Below are positions 34,897-42,324 of a stretch of DNA of 64,000 nucleotides, piece after piece (position 1 is the stretch's first letter; each line of letters starts with the position of its first letter). Position numbers and translations under genes: made by a program. The notes below the pieces were generated by a model that had not been told where the DNA came from, did not search any database, and saw nothing but the letters and a program-made list of their open reading frames with translations. The stretch lies in the NCBI RefSeq assembly GCF_030813915.1, contig NZ_JAUSUJ010000009.1, forward strand, positions 124,001 to 188,000, read 5' to 3'. Source of the DNA: Rhodoplanes tepidamans (lineage in GTDB: Bacteria > Pseudomonadota > Alphaproteobacteria > Rhizobiales > Xanthobacteraceae).

Positions 34897-35271
34897 GAGA
34901 CAGTCCCCTCGCACCCCGTATCGGGTTCTACTTTTCGGCTTCGGGAGGGGCCGGCAATTGTGGAATTTTGGGCGGGTTTTTGCGTCGGTCGCACCGCAGG
35001 GCCGTCACCGCATCACGGCTAAGTCGTTTGCGGACGATCGGTTTGCGCCGTCACGAGACAGCGGTGAAACATGCGATCGGGCAGCTCCGCCGCGCGATCG
35101 CACCGGCAGCGTTGCCTCCCCGCCACACGGCGTCCAGCGGCAGGACGGGTCTCGGACGCGAATTTTTGCAAATGGCCGAGGTCGACGGCGTCCGTGACCT
35201 CGTCGCTGGTCGCCCCTCGGTGGGATGTCGCTCGCCGGGACGCCGACATCGCCGAAAAGGCGTCGTCGGAT
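34897..35271. other. TAA3 upstream region, duplicated at 38601-38900
   Basis: 375 bases without a gene. It contains the class I element (34953-34975). Beyond the element, similarity continues with the region upstream of the adhesin fragment at 38385: shared stretches include CGCGATCG and CAGCGTTGCC near 35092-35116, matching CGCGATCG...CGGCGTTGCC near 38800-38822. The adhesin gene was therefore duplicated together with roughly 250 bases of leader. Confidence 0.6.
34953..34975 (-). promoter_or_regulatory. class I adhesin upstream element, copy 2
   Basis: GGCAATTGTGGAATTTTGGG followed by CGG, 56 bases before the TAA3 start codon. Differs from copy 1 at one base and from copy 3 at one base. Confidence 0.65.
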
Positions 35272-36213
35272 TCAGGCGTCCGGCGCCGTGTTCCTCAGGC
35301 CGAGCCGAAGACTGCGCAGGTCGGCCGCGACCACCTGCCGGAGAATGTCGACGAACTGGAGGGCCAGCCGGGAGCGCTCGTCGCCCGGCGGATAGACGGC
35401 CGAGAACTCGAACGGCAGGCCGGGCTTGAACCGGCGGATCTCCACCTGATCACGTCCCGGTCCGAGCACGGCGAACGGATCCGTTATGGCGAGGCCCAGT
35501 CCGGCGGCCACATAGCCGACGACCGTGGAGGAATAGAGCGTGCCGAGACGGATGCGCGGCCGCACGCCGGTCGCCCGTAACGCCTCCTCCACCCGCAGTC
35601 GCAGCAGACTGCTGCTGCCCAGCGAGACGAAATCCTCGCCGTCGAGGTCGCGGACATGGATCACCTTGCCGCGGGCCAGCCGGTGGCCGCGCGGCATCAC
35701 GCACACCGCCTCGACGGCGGCGAGTGGCGTGTGGGCAACGTCGGCGCGGTCGGCCGGGATCGAGCTCAGCCCGAGATCCAGCTGCCCGTGGCTCACCATT
35801 TCGACGATGTCGAGCGAGCTGTCGGAGTGGATCGAGACGGTGACGTCGGGATGGCGACCGAGAAAGGCCTGCACGGCGCGCGGCAGGCAGCCGGTCGACA
35901 GCGTCAGCATCGCGCCGATCCGCAGATGGCCGGTCCTGAGCTCGCGGATCGCCCGCGCAGCCTCGCGGATGTGCGCCACGCCACTGAAATAGCGCTCGAC
36001 CTCACGATGGAGCTGACGAGCCTCGGCCGTCGGTGAGATGTGGGTGCCGGAGCGACGGAACAGCGGCAGGTCGAGCTCGATCTCCAGGTCGCGGATCAGC
36101 CGTGTCACGGCTGGTTGCGAGATGGTCATCAGCTTGCCGGCGGCGGTCATGCTGCCTGTCAGCATGACTGCTCTGAAGGCTTCGATGCGACGAAAATTGA
36201 GCGGACGCTGCAT
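35272..36213 (-). CDS. LysR family transcriptional regulator
   Basis: 313 residues. The N-terminal helix-turn-helix is FRRIEAFRAVMLTGSMTAAG then LMTISQPAVTRLIRDLE (about 8-55), and the effector domain runs from about residue 95 to 300 (LRIGAMLTLSTGCLP). It is divergent from the DUF4392-TTT genes, the usual LysR arrangement for controlling a neighbouring catabolic operon. The 130-bp intergenic region is AT-rich with a CGAA-N7-TTCG repeat. The effector is unknown. Confidence 0.93.
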   Translation of the reverse strand: MQRPLNFRRIEAFRAVMLTGSMTAAGKLMTISQPAVTRLIRDLEIELDLPLFRRSGTHISPTAEARQLHREVERYFSGVAHIREAARAIRELRTGHLRIGAMLTLSTGCLPRAVQAFLGRHPDVTVSIHSDSSLDIVEMVSHGQLDLGLSSIPADRADVAHTPLAAVEAVCVMPRGHRLARGKVIHVRDLDGEDFVSLGSSSLLRLRVEEALRATGVRPRIRLGTLYSSTVVGYVAAGLGLAITDPFAVLGPGRDQVEIRRFKPGLPFEFSAVYPPGDERSRLALQFVDILRQVVAADLRSLRLGLRNTAPDA

Positions 36214-36248
36214 AAGTTTTCATCATAACATTAGAGCATTCACCGATA

Positions 36249-36263
36249 CGAACATTGTATTCG
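36249..36263. promoter_or_regulatory. LysR-type binding site candidate
   Basis: CGAA-CATTGTA-TTCG lies between the divergent LysR gene and the DUF4392 gene, 36 bases from the LysR start. It contains the T-N11-A-like symmetry expected of LysR sites. Confidence 0.45.
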
Positions 36264-36343
36264 ACATTATTCGAGGCCGTCACGACAATTCCGTTCTCGC
36301 ACCCGCCGGGGTTCGTGAGAGGGTACGAAAAGGAATTGCCGAC

Positions 36344-37390
36344 ATGCCGGATATCTCGGGAGAGTACATCGATCGCCTGGTGACGGTGGAGATGCGCAAC
36401 CGCGCCATGAACCACAACATCGTCCGGCAGATCTATGACGAGGCGCGGCGAGAAGGCGGCGGCCGGCCGATCACCACGCGGGTCGCCGAGGCGCTGATCG
36501 CCGCCGTCAGGCCGGGCGACACCGTCCTCATCACGGTCGGCGCCGGTTATGCTCCGGAAGTGCCGAACGGAGAAAGCGACGGCCCGCCCGGCGGGGCCGT
36601 GCTGGCGCGGGCGCTCTACTGGGGCCTGAAGGCGGTGCCGGTCTACGTGACGGAGCGCTGTCACGAGCCGCCGATGCTGGCGTCGAGCCGCGCCGCCGGT
36701 CTGATGATCCGCGACTACGATCTGTGCAAGACCCGCCGCCTCGGCGCGGCCAGCGTGACGGCGCCGGAACGCCAGGACGAAGTCGGCCCGTGGGCCCGCA
36801 AGCTGTTCGACGACTACCAGCCGAAGGCGGTCGTCGCCATCGAGCGGCTCGGGTCCAACGAGCACGGCTACATCAACTATTCGACCGGTGTCCGACCGGA
36901 GAACTGCGTCGACCTGAAGCCCGTCTTCGAGGAGGCCGCGGCGCGCCGCATCGTCTCGATCGGCATCGGCGACAACGGCAACGAAATCGGCTTCGGGCGC
37001 ATCCATCCGTTCATGAAGAGGTTCCACCCCTACGGCAGTCGCACGCAATACTGCGACGACGCCGGCGCCGTCACCACCACGGCGACCGACATCCTGCTGC
37101 CCGCCTCGGTGTCGAACTGGGGCGCCTACGGGGTCGCGGCGATGCTCGCCGTGCTGCTCGATAATCCCGAACTGATTCACTCCGCCGAGATGGAGCGCCA
37201 GATTCTGACGGCGTGCCTCGATGCCGGTGGCTGGGAGATGCGCTACTGCTCGTCGCGGTTCATCGTCGACGGGATCGAGGGCGAGGCTTCGATGGCCTTG
37301 GTCCGCCTTCTGCGCGAACTGGTGCGGCTCAACATCGCCAAGCCCGATCGCGGTCTCTCCCACGGCGTCTACGAACCGCAAGGAACATGA
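36344..37390 (+). CDS. DUF4392 protein, D-glutamate cyclase-like
   Basis: 348 residues. Similar to the DUF4392 domain, which in vertebrate DGLUCY converts D-glutamate to 5-oxo-D-proline. Recognisable parts are VLITVGAGYAPEVPNGE near residue 60, VAIERLGSNEHGYINYSTG, and the glycine-rich SIGIGDNGNEIGFG. AAAAGGAA precedes the ATG. The gene leads the run into a TTT binding protein 2 bases later, so a small-acid catabolic role is likely. Whether the substrate is D-glutamate itself is inferred from the family. Confidence 0.85.
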   Translation: MPDISGEYIDRLVTVEMRNRAMNHNIVRQIYDEARREGGGRPITTRVAEALIAAVRPGDTVLITVGAGYAPEVPNGESDGPPGGAVLARALYWGLKAVPVYVTERCHEPPMLASSRAAGLMIRDYDLCKTRRLGAASVTAPERQDEVGPWARKLFDDYQPKAVVAIERLGSNEHGYINYSTGVRPENCVDLKPVFEEAAARRIVSIGIGDNGNEIGFGRIHPFMKRFHPYGSRTQYCDDAGAVTTTATDILLPASVSNWGAYGVAAMLAVLLDNPELIHSAEMERQILTACLDAGGWEMRYCSSRFIVDGIEGEASMALVRLLRELVRLNIAKPDRGLSHGVYEPQGT

Positions 37391-37391
37391 C

Positions 37392-38384
37392 ATGAGACTG
37401 AGCACGACGTCTGCAGCGGCGCGGTTCTTCCTGCTGGCGGTACCGCTGCTTCTCGGCGCCCTCACGCTGCCGGCGCGTGCACAGGAGTATCCGACTCACG
37501 CCATCAGGATCATCGTGCCCTACGCGCCCGGGGGGCAGGGCGACATCACCGCACGCCTGGTGGCGGAGGGTCTGCGCACGCGACTTCCGCAGACCGTCGT
37601 CGTCGAGAACCGGCCGGGCGCCAACGGCACCATCGGCACCGCGCAGGTCGCGCAGGCGGCCCCCGACGGCCATACGCTGCTGCTGGTGGTGGCTTCGCAC
37701 GTGCTGACCAAGGCGCTGATGCCGAACGTCACCTTCGATCCGGTCAAGAGCTTCGTTCCGATCACCATGACGGCGCGCACGCCGGTGGTGATGGTCGTGT
37801 CCCCGACGCTGCCGGTGAAGACGCTCGCCGAGTTCGTCGCCTATGCTCGATCGAAGCCGGGCGAACTGGTCTACGCGTCGGCCGGCTCCGGAAGCAATGT
37901 TCACGTGTTCGCACAGTGGTTCAATCAGCTGGCCAAGCTGAACATGATCCATGTGCCCTACAAGGGCAGCGCCGCAGCCCATTCCGATCTGATCGCGGGC
38001 CGCGCCCACATGGTCTTCGACACGCTCCCGTCCGTGCAGGGGCACGTCGCCCAGGGCAACCTCAAGCTCGTCGCTGTCGGTGGGACCACGCGCCTGCCGC
38101 AATATCCGGACGTTCCGACCATCGCCGAATCCGGCTATCCGGAGTTCGAGGCGGCATCGTGGGGCGTCGTGCTCGCACCCGCCGGAACGCCGAAGCCGAT
38201 CGTCGACAAGCTCAATCGCGAGATCGTCGCGGTCCTCCGGTCGCCGGAGGTCAAGGAGCGCTTCGCGTCCTTCGGGTCCGAGGTGGTCGCGAACTCTCCG
38301 GCGGAGATGCTGACCATCCTGCAGGCGGAGGAGAGGCGGGCCAGCGCCCTCGTGCGCGAGCTCGGCATCGAGATCGGCCAGTAA
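37392..38384 (+). CDS. TTT-family (Bug) periplasmic substrate-binding protein
   Basis: 330 residues. The signal peptide ends LPARAQ (about residue 31), followed by the Bug signature YPTHAIRIIVPYAPGGQGD, ENRPGANGTIGTAQV and MIHVPYKGSAAAHSDLIAG. These proteins bind small carboxylates for tripartite tricarboxylate transporters, but no TctA/TctB membrane genes are present, as is common for Bug proteins. The start is 2 bases past the DUF4392 stop. The last codons (GIEIGQ) and stop lie inside a direct repeat also found at 42111. Confidence 0.93.
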   Translation: MRLSTTSAAARFFLLAVPLLLGALTLPARAQEYPTHAIRIIVPYAPGGQGDITARLVAEGLRTRLPQTVVVENRPGANGTIGTAQVAQAAPDGHTLLLVVASHVLTKALMPNVTFDPVKSFVPITMTARTPVVMVVSPTLPVKTLAEFVAYARSKPGELVYASAGSGSNVHVFAQWFNQLAKLNMIHVPYKGSAAAHSDLIAGRAHMVFDTLPSVQGHVAQGNLKLVAVGGTTRLPQYPDVPTIAESGYPEFEAASWGVVLAPAGTPKPIVDKLNREIVAVLRSPEVKERFASFGSEVVANSPAEMLTILQAEERRASALVRELGIEIGQ

Positions 38385-38539
38385 GCCGCCGAACGCGGCG
38401 CTGCTGATCCCGCTCACGGTCGCCGACGAGCCGCCGCCATCGGTGCTTTCGCAGACGAACCGGGCGCGCGCGCCGCTCGGCAGCGCCGCCATGGAGAGCA
38501 CGGCGACGGAGGCGAGCAGCACCAGACGGTGCTGGGGCC
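38362..38539. repeat. direct repeat, copy A
   Basis: 178 bases matching 42111-42324 with three substitutions and one 36-base deletion after 38426. The deletion in copy A is bordered by CGGTCGCCGA, which occurs twice in copy B, pointing to slipped-strand loss. The repeat covers the last codons of the TTT gene and an adhesin N-terminal fragment. Confidence 0.85.
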
Positions 38540-38600
38540 GCCGCCCGCGTCCGCTCCGGCCCGCGGTGCCGGCCGGCGTCTCCTGCATCCCGCGCGTCAT
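38385..38600 (-). pseudogene. truncated class I adhesin, N-terminal fragment A
   Basis: On the minus strand, ATG 38600 opens MTRGMQETPAGTAGRSGRGR, then the adhesin signal peptide RLVLLASVAVLSMAALPSG and a class I mature start ARFVCESTDGGGSSAT. After about 70 codons homology ends where the TTT gene begins. The head, stalk and anchor are missing, so it cannot make an adhesin. It keeps its class I upstream element and the duplicated leader. The reading frame happens to stay open antisense through the TTT gene, but that part is not adhesin-like. Confidence 0.8.
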
Positions 38601-38657
38601 GACGGCATCCCCGCGTACCCCGTGTGCGGAGTCAACCTTTCGGCTCGGGGTCGGGAC

Positions 38658-38680
38658 GGCAATTGTGGAAATTTGGGCGG
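38658..38680 (-). promoter_or_regulatory. class I adhesin upstream element, copy 3
   Basis: GGCAATTGTGGAAATTTGGG plus CGG, 57 bases before the start codon of the truncated adhesin. Retained although the gene is broken. Confidence 0.6.
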
Positions 38681-39113
38681 AATATTCCGACGGCCGCGCC
38701 GGCACGCCAGCATCGCGCGGACGCTAAACCGTTCATGGACGGCCGGCTTCCGGCTGTCGCGCGACACCGGTGTGTCGTCGGCCCGGGCGGCTGCACCACG
38801 CGATCGAACGCGCGGCGTTGCCCTGCCGCAACACGGCAACACGCCCCTTGGGTCTCCGAGATTGCCGCCGTCGAGCATGAGAGCGATGAAGTCGCTGCTC
38901 CCGGACCATAAAAAGTCGGGCAGGTCGCGCCGCATCTCAGCGAGCATGTACGGGGAGTCGGCAGTCTCTCGCGAATGCGAGCCGCGTCCAGCCGTTGCGC
39001 GGCCCGCCTCAACACCGGCTTGAAGCCGCGGATGCCGAGTCGAGTAACGGCTTCTCACCTTGATCACCACGCGGCGTGATCTGCCGCGTATCGAACGTCA
39101 GGAGGCCCAGGAT

Positions 39114-39183
39114 GTGTCTATCGAAGATCGAGTGTGTCTGTCGAGGACCGAGAGTGTCTGTCGAAGATAGAGTGTGTCTGTCG
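39114..39183. repeat. 20-bp tandem repeat, 3.5 units
   Basis: Units GTGTCTATCGAAGATCGAGT, GTGTCTGTCGAGGACCGAGA and GTGTCTGTCGAAGATAGAGT at 39114, 39134 and 39154, then a half unit. Lies in the 1.1-kb gene-free stretch between the adhesin fragment and the MFS gene. Confidence 0.85.
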
Positions 39184-39216
39184 GCCGATTGAATGCCTCT
39201 GTGCTCGGACCACAAC

Positions 39217-39312
39217 TCCGGGTACCATAATCAAACCGGATAGGCTTCTGAAATATACTTATGCTTCCGGGTCCCATAACAAAACTGGATAGGCCTCCAA
39301 ATATTTCATATA
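39217..39312. repeat. imperfect ~49-bp tandem duplication, AT-rich
   Basis: TCCGGGTACCATAATCAAAC at 39217 and TCCGGGTCCCATAACAAAAC at 39266 head two adjacent copies, continuing as GGATAGGCTTCTGAAATATA and GGATAGGCCTCCAAATATTT. It precedes the MFS gene and probably includes its promoter. Composition is markedly more AT-rich than the window average. Confidence 0.75.
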
Positions 39313-39486
39313 GGGGAATCCCGGCTGACTCACCTATTGTTTTTCTGCACGGCGGTAAGGGATGCGATCATTCCGCATTCAACCAAACAGCGATACCCCC
39401 GAGCTGTGCAATTACCGCTATCGGTCGTGCAATTGTGCCGTGTGTCGCGGTTGCAGCCACGCCGGCAGGTAAAACGGGGGAGAGTC

Positions 39487-40803
39487 ATGTCTGGCGACGA
39501 AGAGACGTCCGTCATCGAAAGAGAAGCGATGCGGAAGATTCGATGGAGAATCTTTCCGTTCATGACGATCGGGATGGCAACCTGCTTCCTTGATCGCGTC
39601 AATATCGGGTTCGCCGCCCTGCAAATGAACGCGGATATAGGCTTGACGCCCACGGCGTTCGGGTTTGCCGCAGGGGTTTTCTTCTTCGGCTATTTCTTTT
39701 TCGAAGTTCCCAGTAATCTGGCGCTCGCCAAATACGGTCCGCGACTTTGGCTGTTTCGCATCATGCTGACCTGGGGCCTGGTCTGCATGGCGACCGCCTG
39801 GGTGACCACGCCGTTCCAGCTCTATATCGTTCGTTTCCTGTTGGGCGTCGCCGAAGCGGGCTTTTTCCCGGGACTGGTCTATTACGTCACGCTCTGGTTC
39901 CGCGGGCGCGAGCATGCCCGGGCTGTCTCCTTCATCGTGTTGGGATCCTATTCGGCTGCGATGCTGGCCGGCCCGTTGTCGGGTTGGCTGATGCAGTTTA
40001 CGCCTTTTGGTTTCAAGGGCTGGCAATGGCTGTTCCTCGTCGAAGGAGCGATACCATTCCTATTCAGCTTCGTGCTGCTCGCCCTCTGGACCGACCGGCC
40101 CGAGAAAGCCAAATGGCTCACGCCCGAGGAGCGCGACTGGGTCGTGAAGAGTATCGCGGCCGAAGAGGCAACCCGGGATACGCCCCGGAAGATCACGTTG
40201 CGGGAGGCCCTGACTCGTCCGGGCACGCTCGTGCTGACGCTGGTCTACTTCCTGTGGGCCGTCGGACAACTGGGCCTGCTGTTCTGGATGCCGCAACTCG
40301 TCAAGAACGTCGGCACCGGCCTCTCGTCCCTGCAGATCGGCTTCGTCACCGTGCTTCCCACGCTGTGCATGACGGTGGCGATGCTGCTGTGGGCCAGGCA
40401 TTCGGACAAGACAGGGGAACGGCATTGGCACATCGTCGTGGCTGCCCTGGTCGGAGCGGCGGGCCTCTATCTCGTTCCGTTCTGTGACAGCCTCATAACG
40501 GCGGTGGGGGCGATGTCCCTGGCCGCGATCGGCCTTGGCGGCTGCCAGGCGACCTTCTGGACCGCCAGCACGGAGTTGCTCGGCCCGAAGGAGAAGGCGG
40601 CCGGACTGGCCCTGATCAATTCCGGCTCGGCGTTGGGTGGGTTCGTGGGCCCGTATGTCGCCGGTATCGCCCGCGATCTGAGTGGCAACTATTGGATCGC
40701 CATGATGATCCTGGCGACCGCGCCGGTACTGATGGCGGTCCTGATCCACGGGTTCTACTCGATGAAGCAGTCGGCACCCGCGCAGGTTTCGAAATCTACC
40801 TGA
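39487..40803 (+). CDS. MFS transporter, anion:cation symporter (ACS) family
   Basis: 438 residues, twelve membrane segments. The ACS pattern is plain: FLDRVNIGFAALQMNADIGL, EVPSNLALAKYGPRLWLFRI and VRFLLGVAEAGFFPGLVYYV. These permeases import organic anions such as hexuronates, tartrate or aromatic acids with protons. GGGGGAGAGTC precedes the ATG. The dehydrogenase follows 178 bases later. GC content and codon use look lower than in neighbouring housekeeping genes, which fits acquired DNA. Confidence 0.93.
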   Translation: MSGDEETSVIEREAMRKIRWRIFPFMTIGMATCFLDRVNIGFAALQMNADIGLTPTAFGFAAGVFFFGYFFFEVPSNLALAKYGPRLWLFRIMLTWGLVCMATAWVTTPFQLYIVRFLLGVAEAGFFPGLVYYVTLWFRGREHARAVSFIVLGSYSAAMLAGPLSGWLMQFTPFGFKGWQWLFLVEGAIPFLFSFVLLALWTDRPEKAKWLTPEERDWVVKSIAAEEATRDTPRKITLREALTRPGTLVLTLVYFLWAVGQLGLLFWMPQLVKNVGTGLSSLQIGFVTVLPTLCMTVAMLLWARHSDKTGERHWHIVVAALVGAAGLYLVPFCDSLITAVGAMSLAAIGLGGCQATFWTASTELLGPKEKAAGLALINSGSALGGFVGPYVAGIARDLSGNYWIAMMILATAPVLMAVLIHGFYSMKQSAPAQVSKST

Positions 40804-40981
40804 TGGGAGCGATATCGACCCGGCGCGCAGCTCGGCTGCGCGCCGGGGGCACGCGTCTATCATCTCGGCACACCGGTCGAGGTGTGAGACGTCAGCGCCG
40901 ACAATCGAACCGTATTGGTCACCCAGATCACGCCGTACCGCATCGACCGGTGAGGCGATTGGGCAATCGTGGGAGAAATGT

Positions 40982-41944
40982 ATGAATCCGGATGTTCCAA
41001 AGCCCAGTGTTCTCGCGCTCGGCGCATTTCCTCCGGGGATGCTGACGACCATGGGCGAGCAGTTCACGCTTCATTACTTCACGGACTTTCCGTTGCCGCA
41101 CGACGCGTTGCTGCCCGAGGTGGCGGCTGGCATTCGCGGCCTTGCCACCGAAGCCAATCGGGGCGCTCCTCGTGATCTGATCGATCGCCTTCCGAATCTC
41201 GAGATCATTTCCACGTTCGGAGTCGGCGTCGACGCTGTCGATATTCCAGCCGCACGCGCGCGGGGCATCGCGCTCACCAACACGCCGGGCGTCATCGCCG
41301 ATGACGTCGCCGATCTCGCGATCGGATTGATGATCGCGGCGGCGCGCGAGATCGTCGCCGCCGACAGCTATGCTCGCGAGGGACGCTGGACCGCCAAGAC
41401 GAGTTACGGACTGGCCCGTAGCGTCACCGGAAAACGTCTCGGTATCATCGGCCTGGGCGCCATCGGCAACGCCGTCGCCGAGCGCGCCTGCGGTTTCCGG
41501 ATGAAGATCGCCTATTCGGACGTCGAACCGAAATCATCCGTGCCGTACTCCTATGTCGCCGATCCTGTCGAGCTTGCCCGTAACAGCGACTTTTTGGTCG
41601 TCGCCTGTTTCGGCGGCCCGTCGACACGTCATCTGGTGTCTGCCGAGGTCATTGAGGCCTTGGGCGCGAAGGGCACGCTGATCAACATCGCGCGCGGAAG
41701 CATCGTCGACGAGGGGGCGATGATAGACGCGCTGAAATCCGGCCGTCTCGGAGCCGCGGGGCTCGACGTGTTCGAGAACGAACCCGATATTCCAGCCGAG
41801 CTTCTCGCGATGCCGAATGTCGTCCTGCAACCACACGTCGGTACGGCCACGACGGAGACGCGCGAGTTGATGGGCCGGATGGTGATCGACAACCTGGCCG
41901 CCAAGTTCGCGGGGAAGCCTTTGCCAAACGAGTTGTCGGCCTAG
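40982..41944 (+). CDS. D-isomer-specific 2-hydroxyacid dehydrogenase
   Basis: 320 residues, glyoxylate/hydroxypyruvate reductase-like (GyaR/GhrB group). NAD(P)-binding motif GLGAIGNAVAERA near residue 155. The catalytic triad is supplied by NIARGSIVDE (Arg), FENEPDIP (Glu) and LQPHVGTAT (His). It probably oxidises or reduces a hydroxyacid imported by the MFS protein just upstream. Complete, ending just before a strong terminator at 42027. Confidence 0.94.
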   Translation: MNPDVPKPSVLALGAFPPGMLTTMGEQFTLHYFTDFPLPHDALLPEVAAGIRGLATEANRGAPRDLIDRLPNLEIISTFGVGVDAVDIPAARARGIALTNTPGVIADDVADLAIGLMIAAAREIVAADSYAREGRWTAKTSYGLARSVTGKRLGIIGLGAIGNAVAERACGFRMKIAYSDVEPKSSVPYSYVADPVELARNSDFLVVACFGGPSTRHLVSAEVIEALGAKGTLINIARGSIVDEGAMIDALKSGRLGAAGLDVFENEPDIPAELLAMPNVVLQPHVGTATTETRELMGRMVIDNLAAKFAGKPLPNELSA

Positions 41945-42026
41945 AGCATGGTCGTTTCGAGCCGAAGCGTATTCAGCGTTGGCCCCAGTCGACAGCCCGA
42001 TGATCTCTCGCGGCTGTAGAATGAGA

Positions 42027-42057
42027 AACCGCCGCGCGATGGGCTCGCGCGGCGGTT
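42027..42057 (+). terminator. terminator of the MFS-dehydrogenase unit
   Basis: A 12-bp perfect stem AACCGCCGCGCG / CGCGCGGCGGTT with a 7-nt loop, 83 bases past the dehydrogenase stop. The tail lacks a long T run (TTCC). Confidence 0.6.
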
Positions 42058-42110
42058 CCGGAGGTGTCTGGTCGTCTGTCCGATCGCGGACGCCGCCGCG
42101 CCTGGTTCAG

Positions 42111-42324
42111 TCGGCATCGAGATCGGCCAGTAAGCCGCCGAACGCGGCGCTGCTGATCCCGCTCACGGTCGCCGAATTGCCGCAGGCGATCGAGTTCGTC
42201 GCGGTCGCCGACGAGCCGCCGCCGTCGGTGCTTTCGCAGACGAACCGGGCGCGCGCGCCGCTCGGCAGCGCCGCCATGGAGAGCACGGCCACCGAGGCGA
42301 GCAGCACCAGACGGTGCTGGGGCC
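42111..42324 (-). pseudogene. truncated class I adhesin, N-terminal fragment B (direct repeat copy B)
   Basis: 214 bases, the fuller copy of the repeat at 38362. On the minus strand it encodes PQHRLVLLASVAVLSMAALP, then FVCESTDGGGSSAT and the extra NSIACGNSATVSG that copy A has lost. It starts exactly at the base after the TAA4 stop codon, with no start codon or promoter of its own, and its far end still contains the last codons of the TTT gene seen at copy A. It is therefore a duplicated junction fragment, not a gene. Confidence 0.8.

Noticed and set aside
37329-38705. Adhesin fragment A extended as a 458-codon gene through the TTT gene
   Set aside because: Only the first ~70 codons resemble an adhesin; the rest is antisense to the well-supported TTT gene.
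39009-39215. 68-codon minus-strand frame over the 20-bp tandem repeat
   Set aside because: The encoded peptide merely reflects the repeat and has no start signal.
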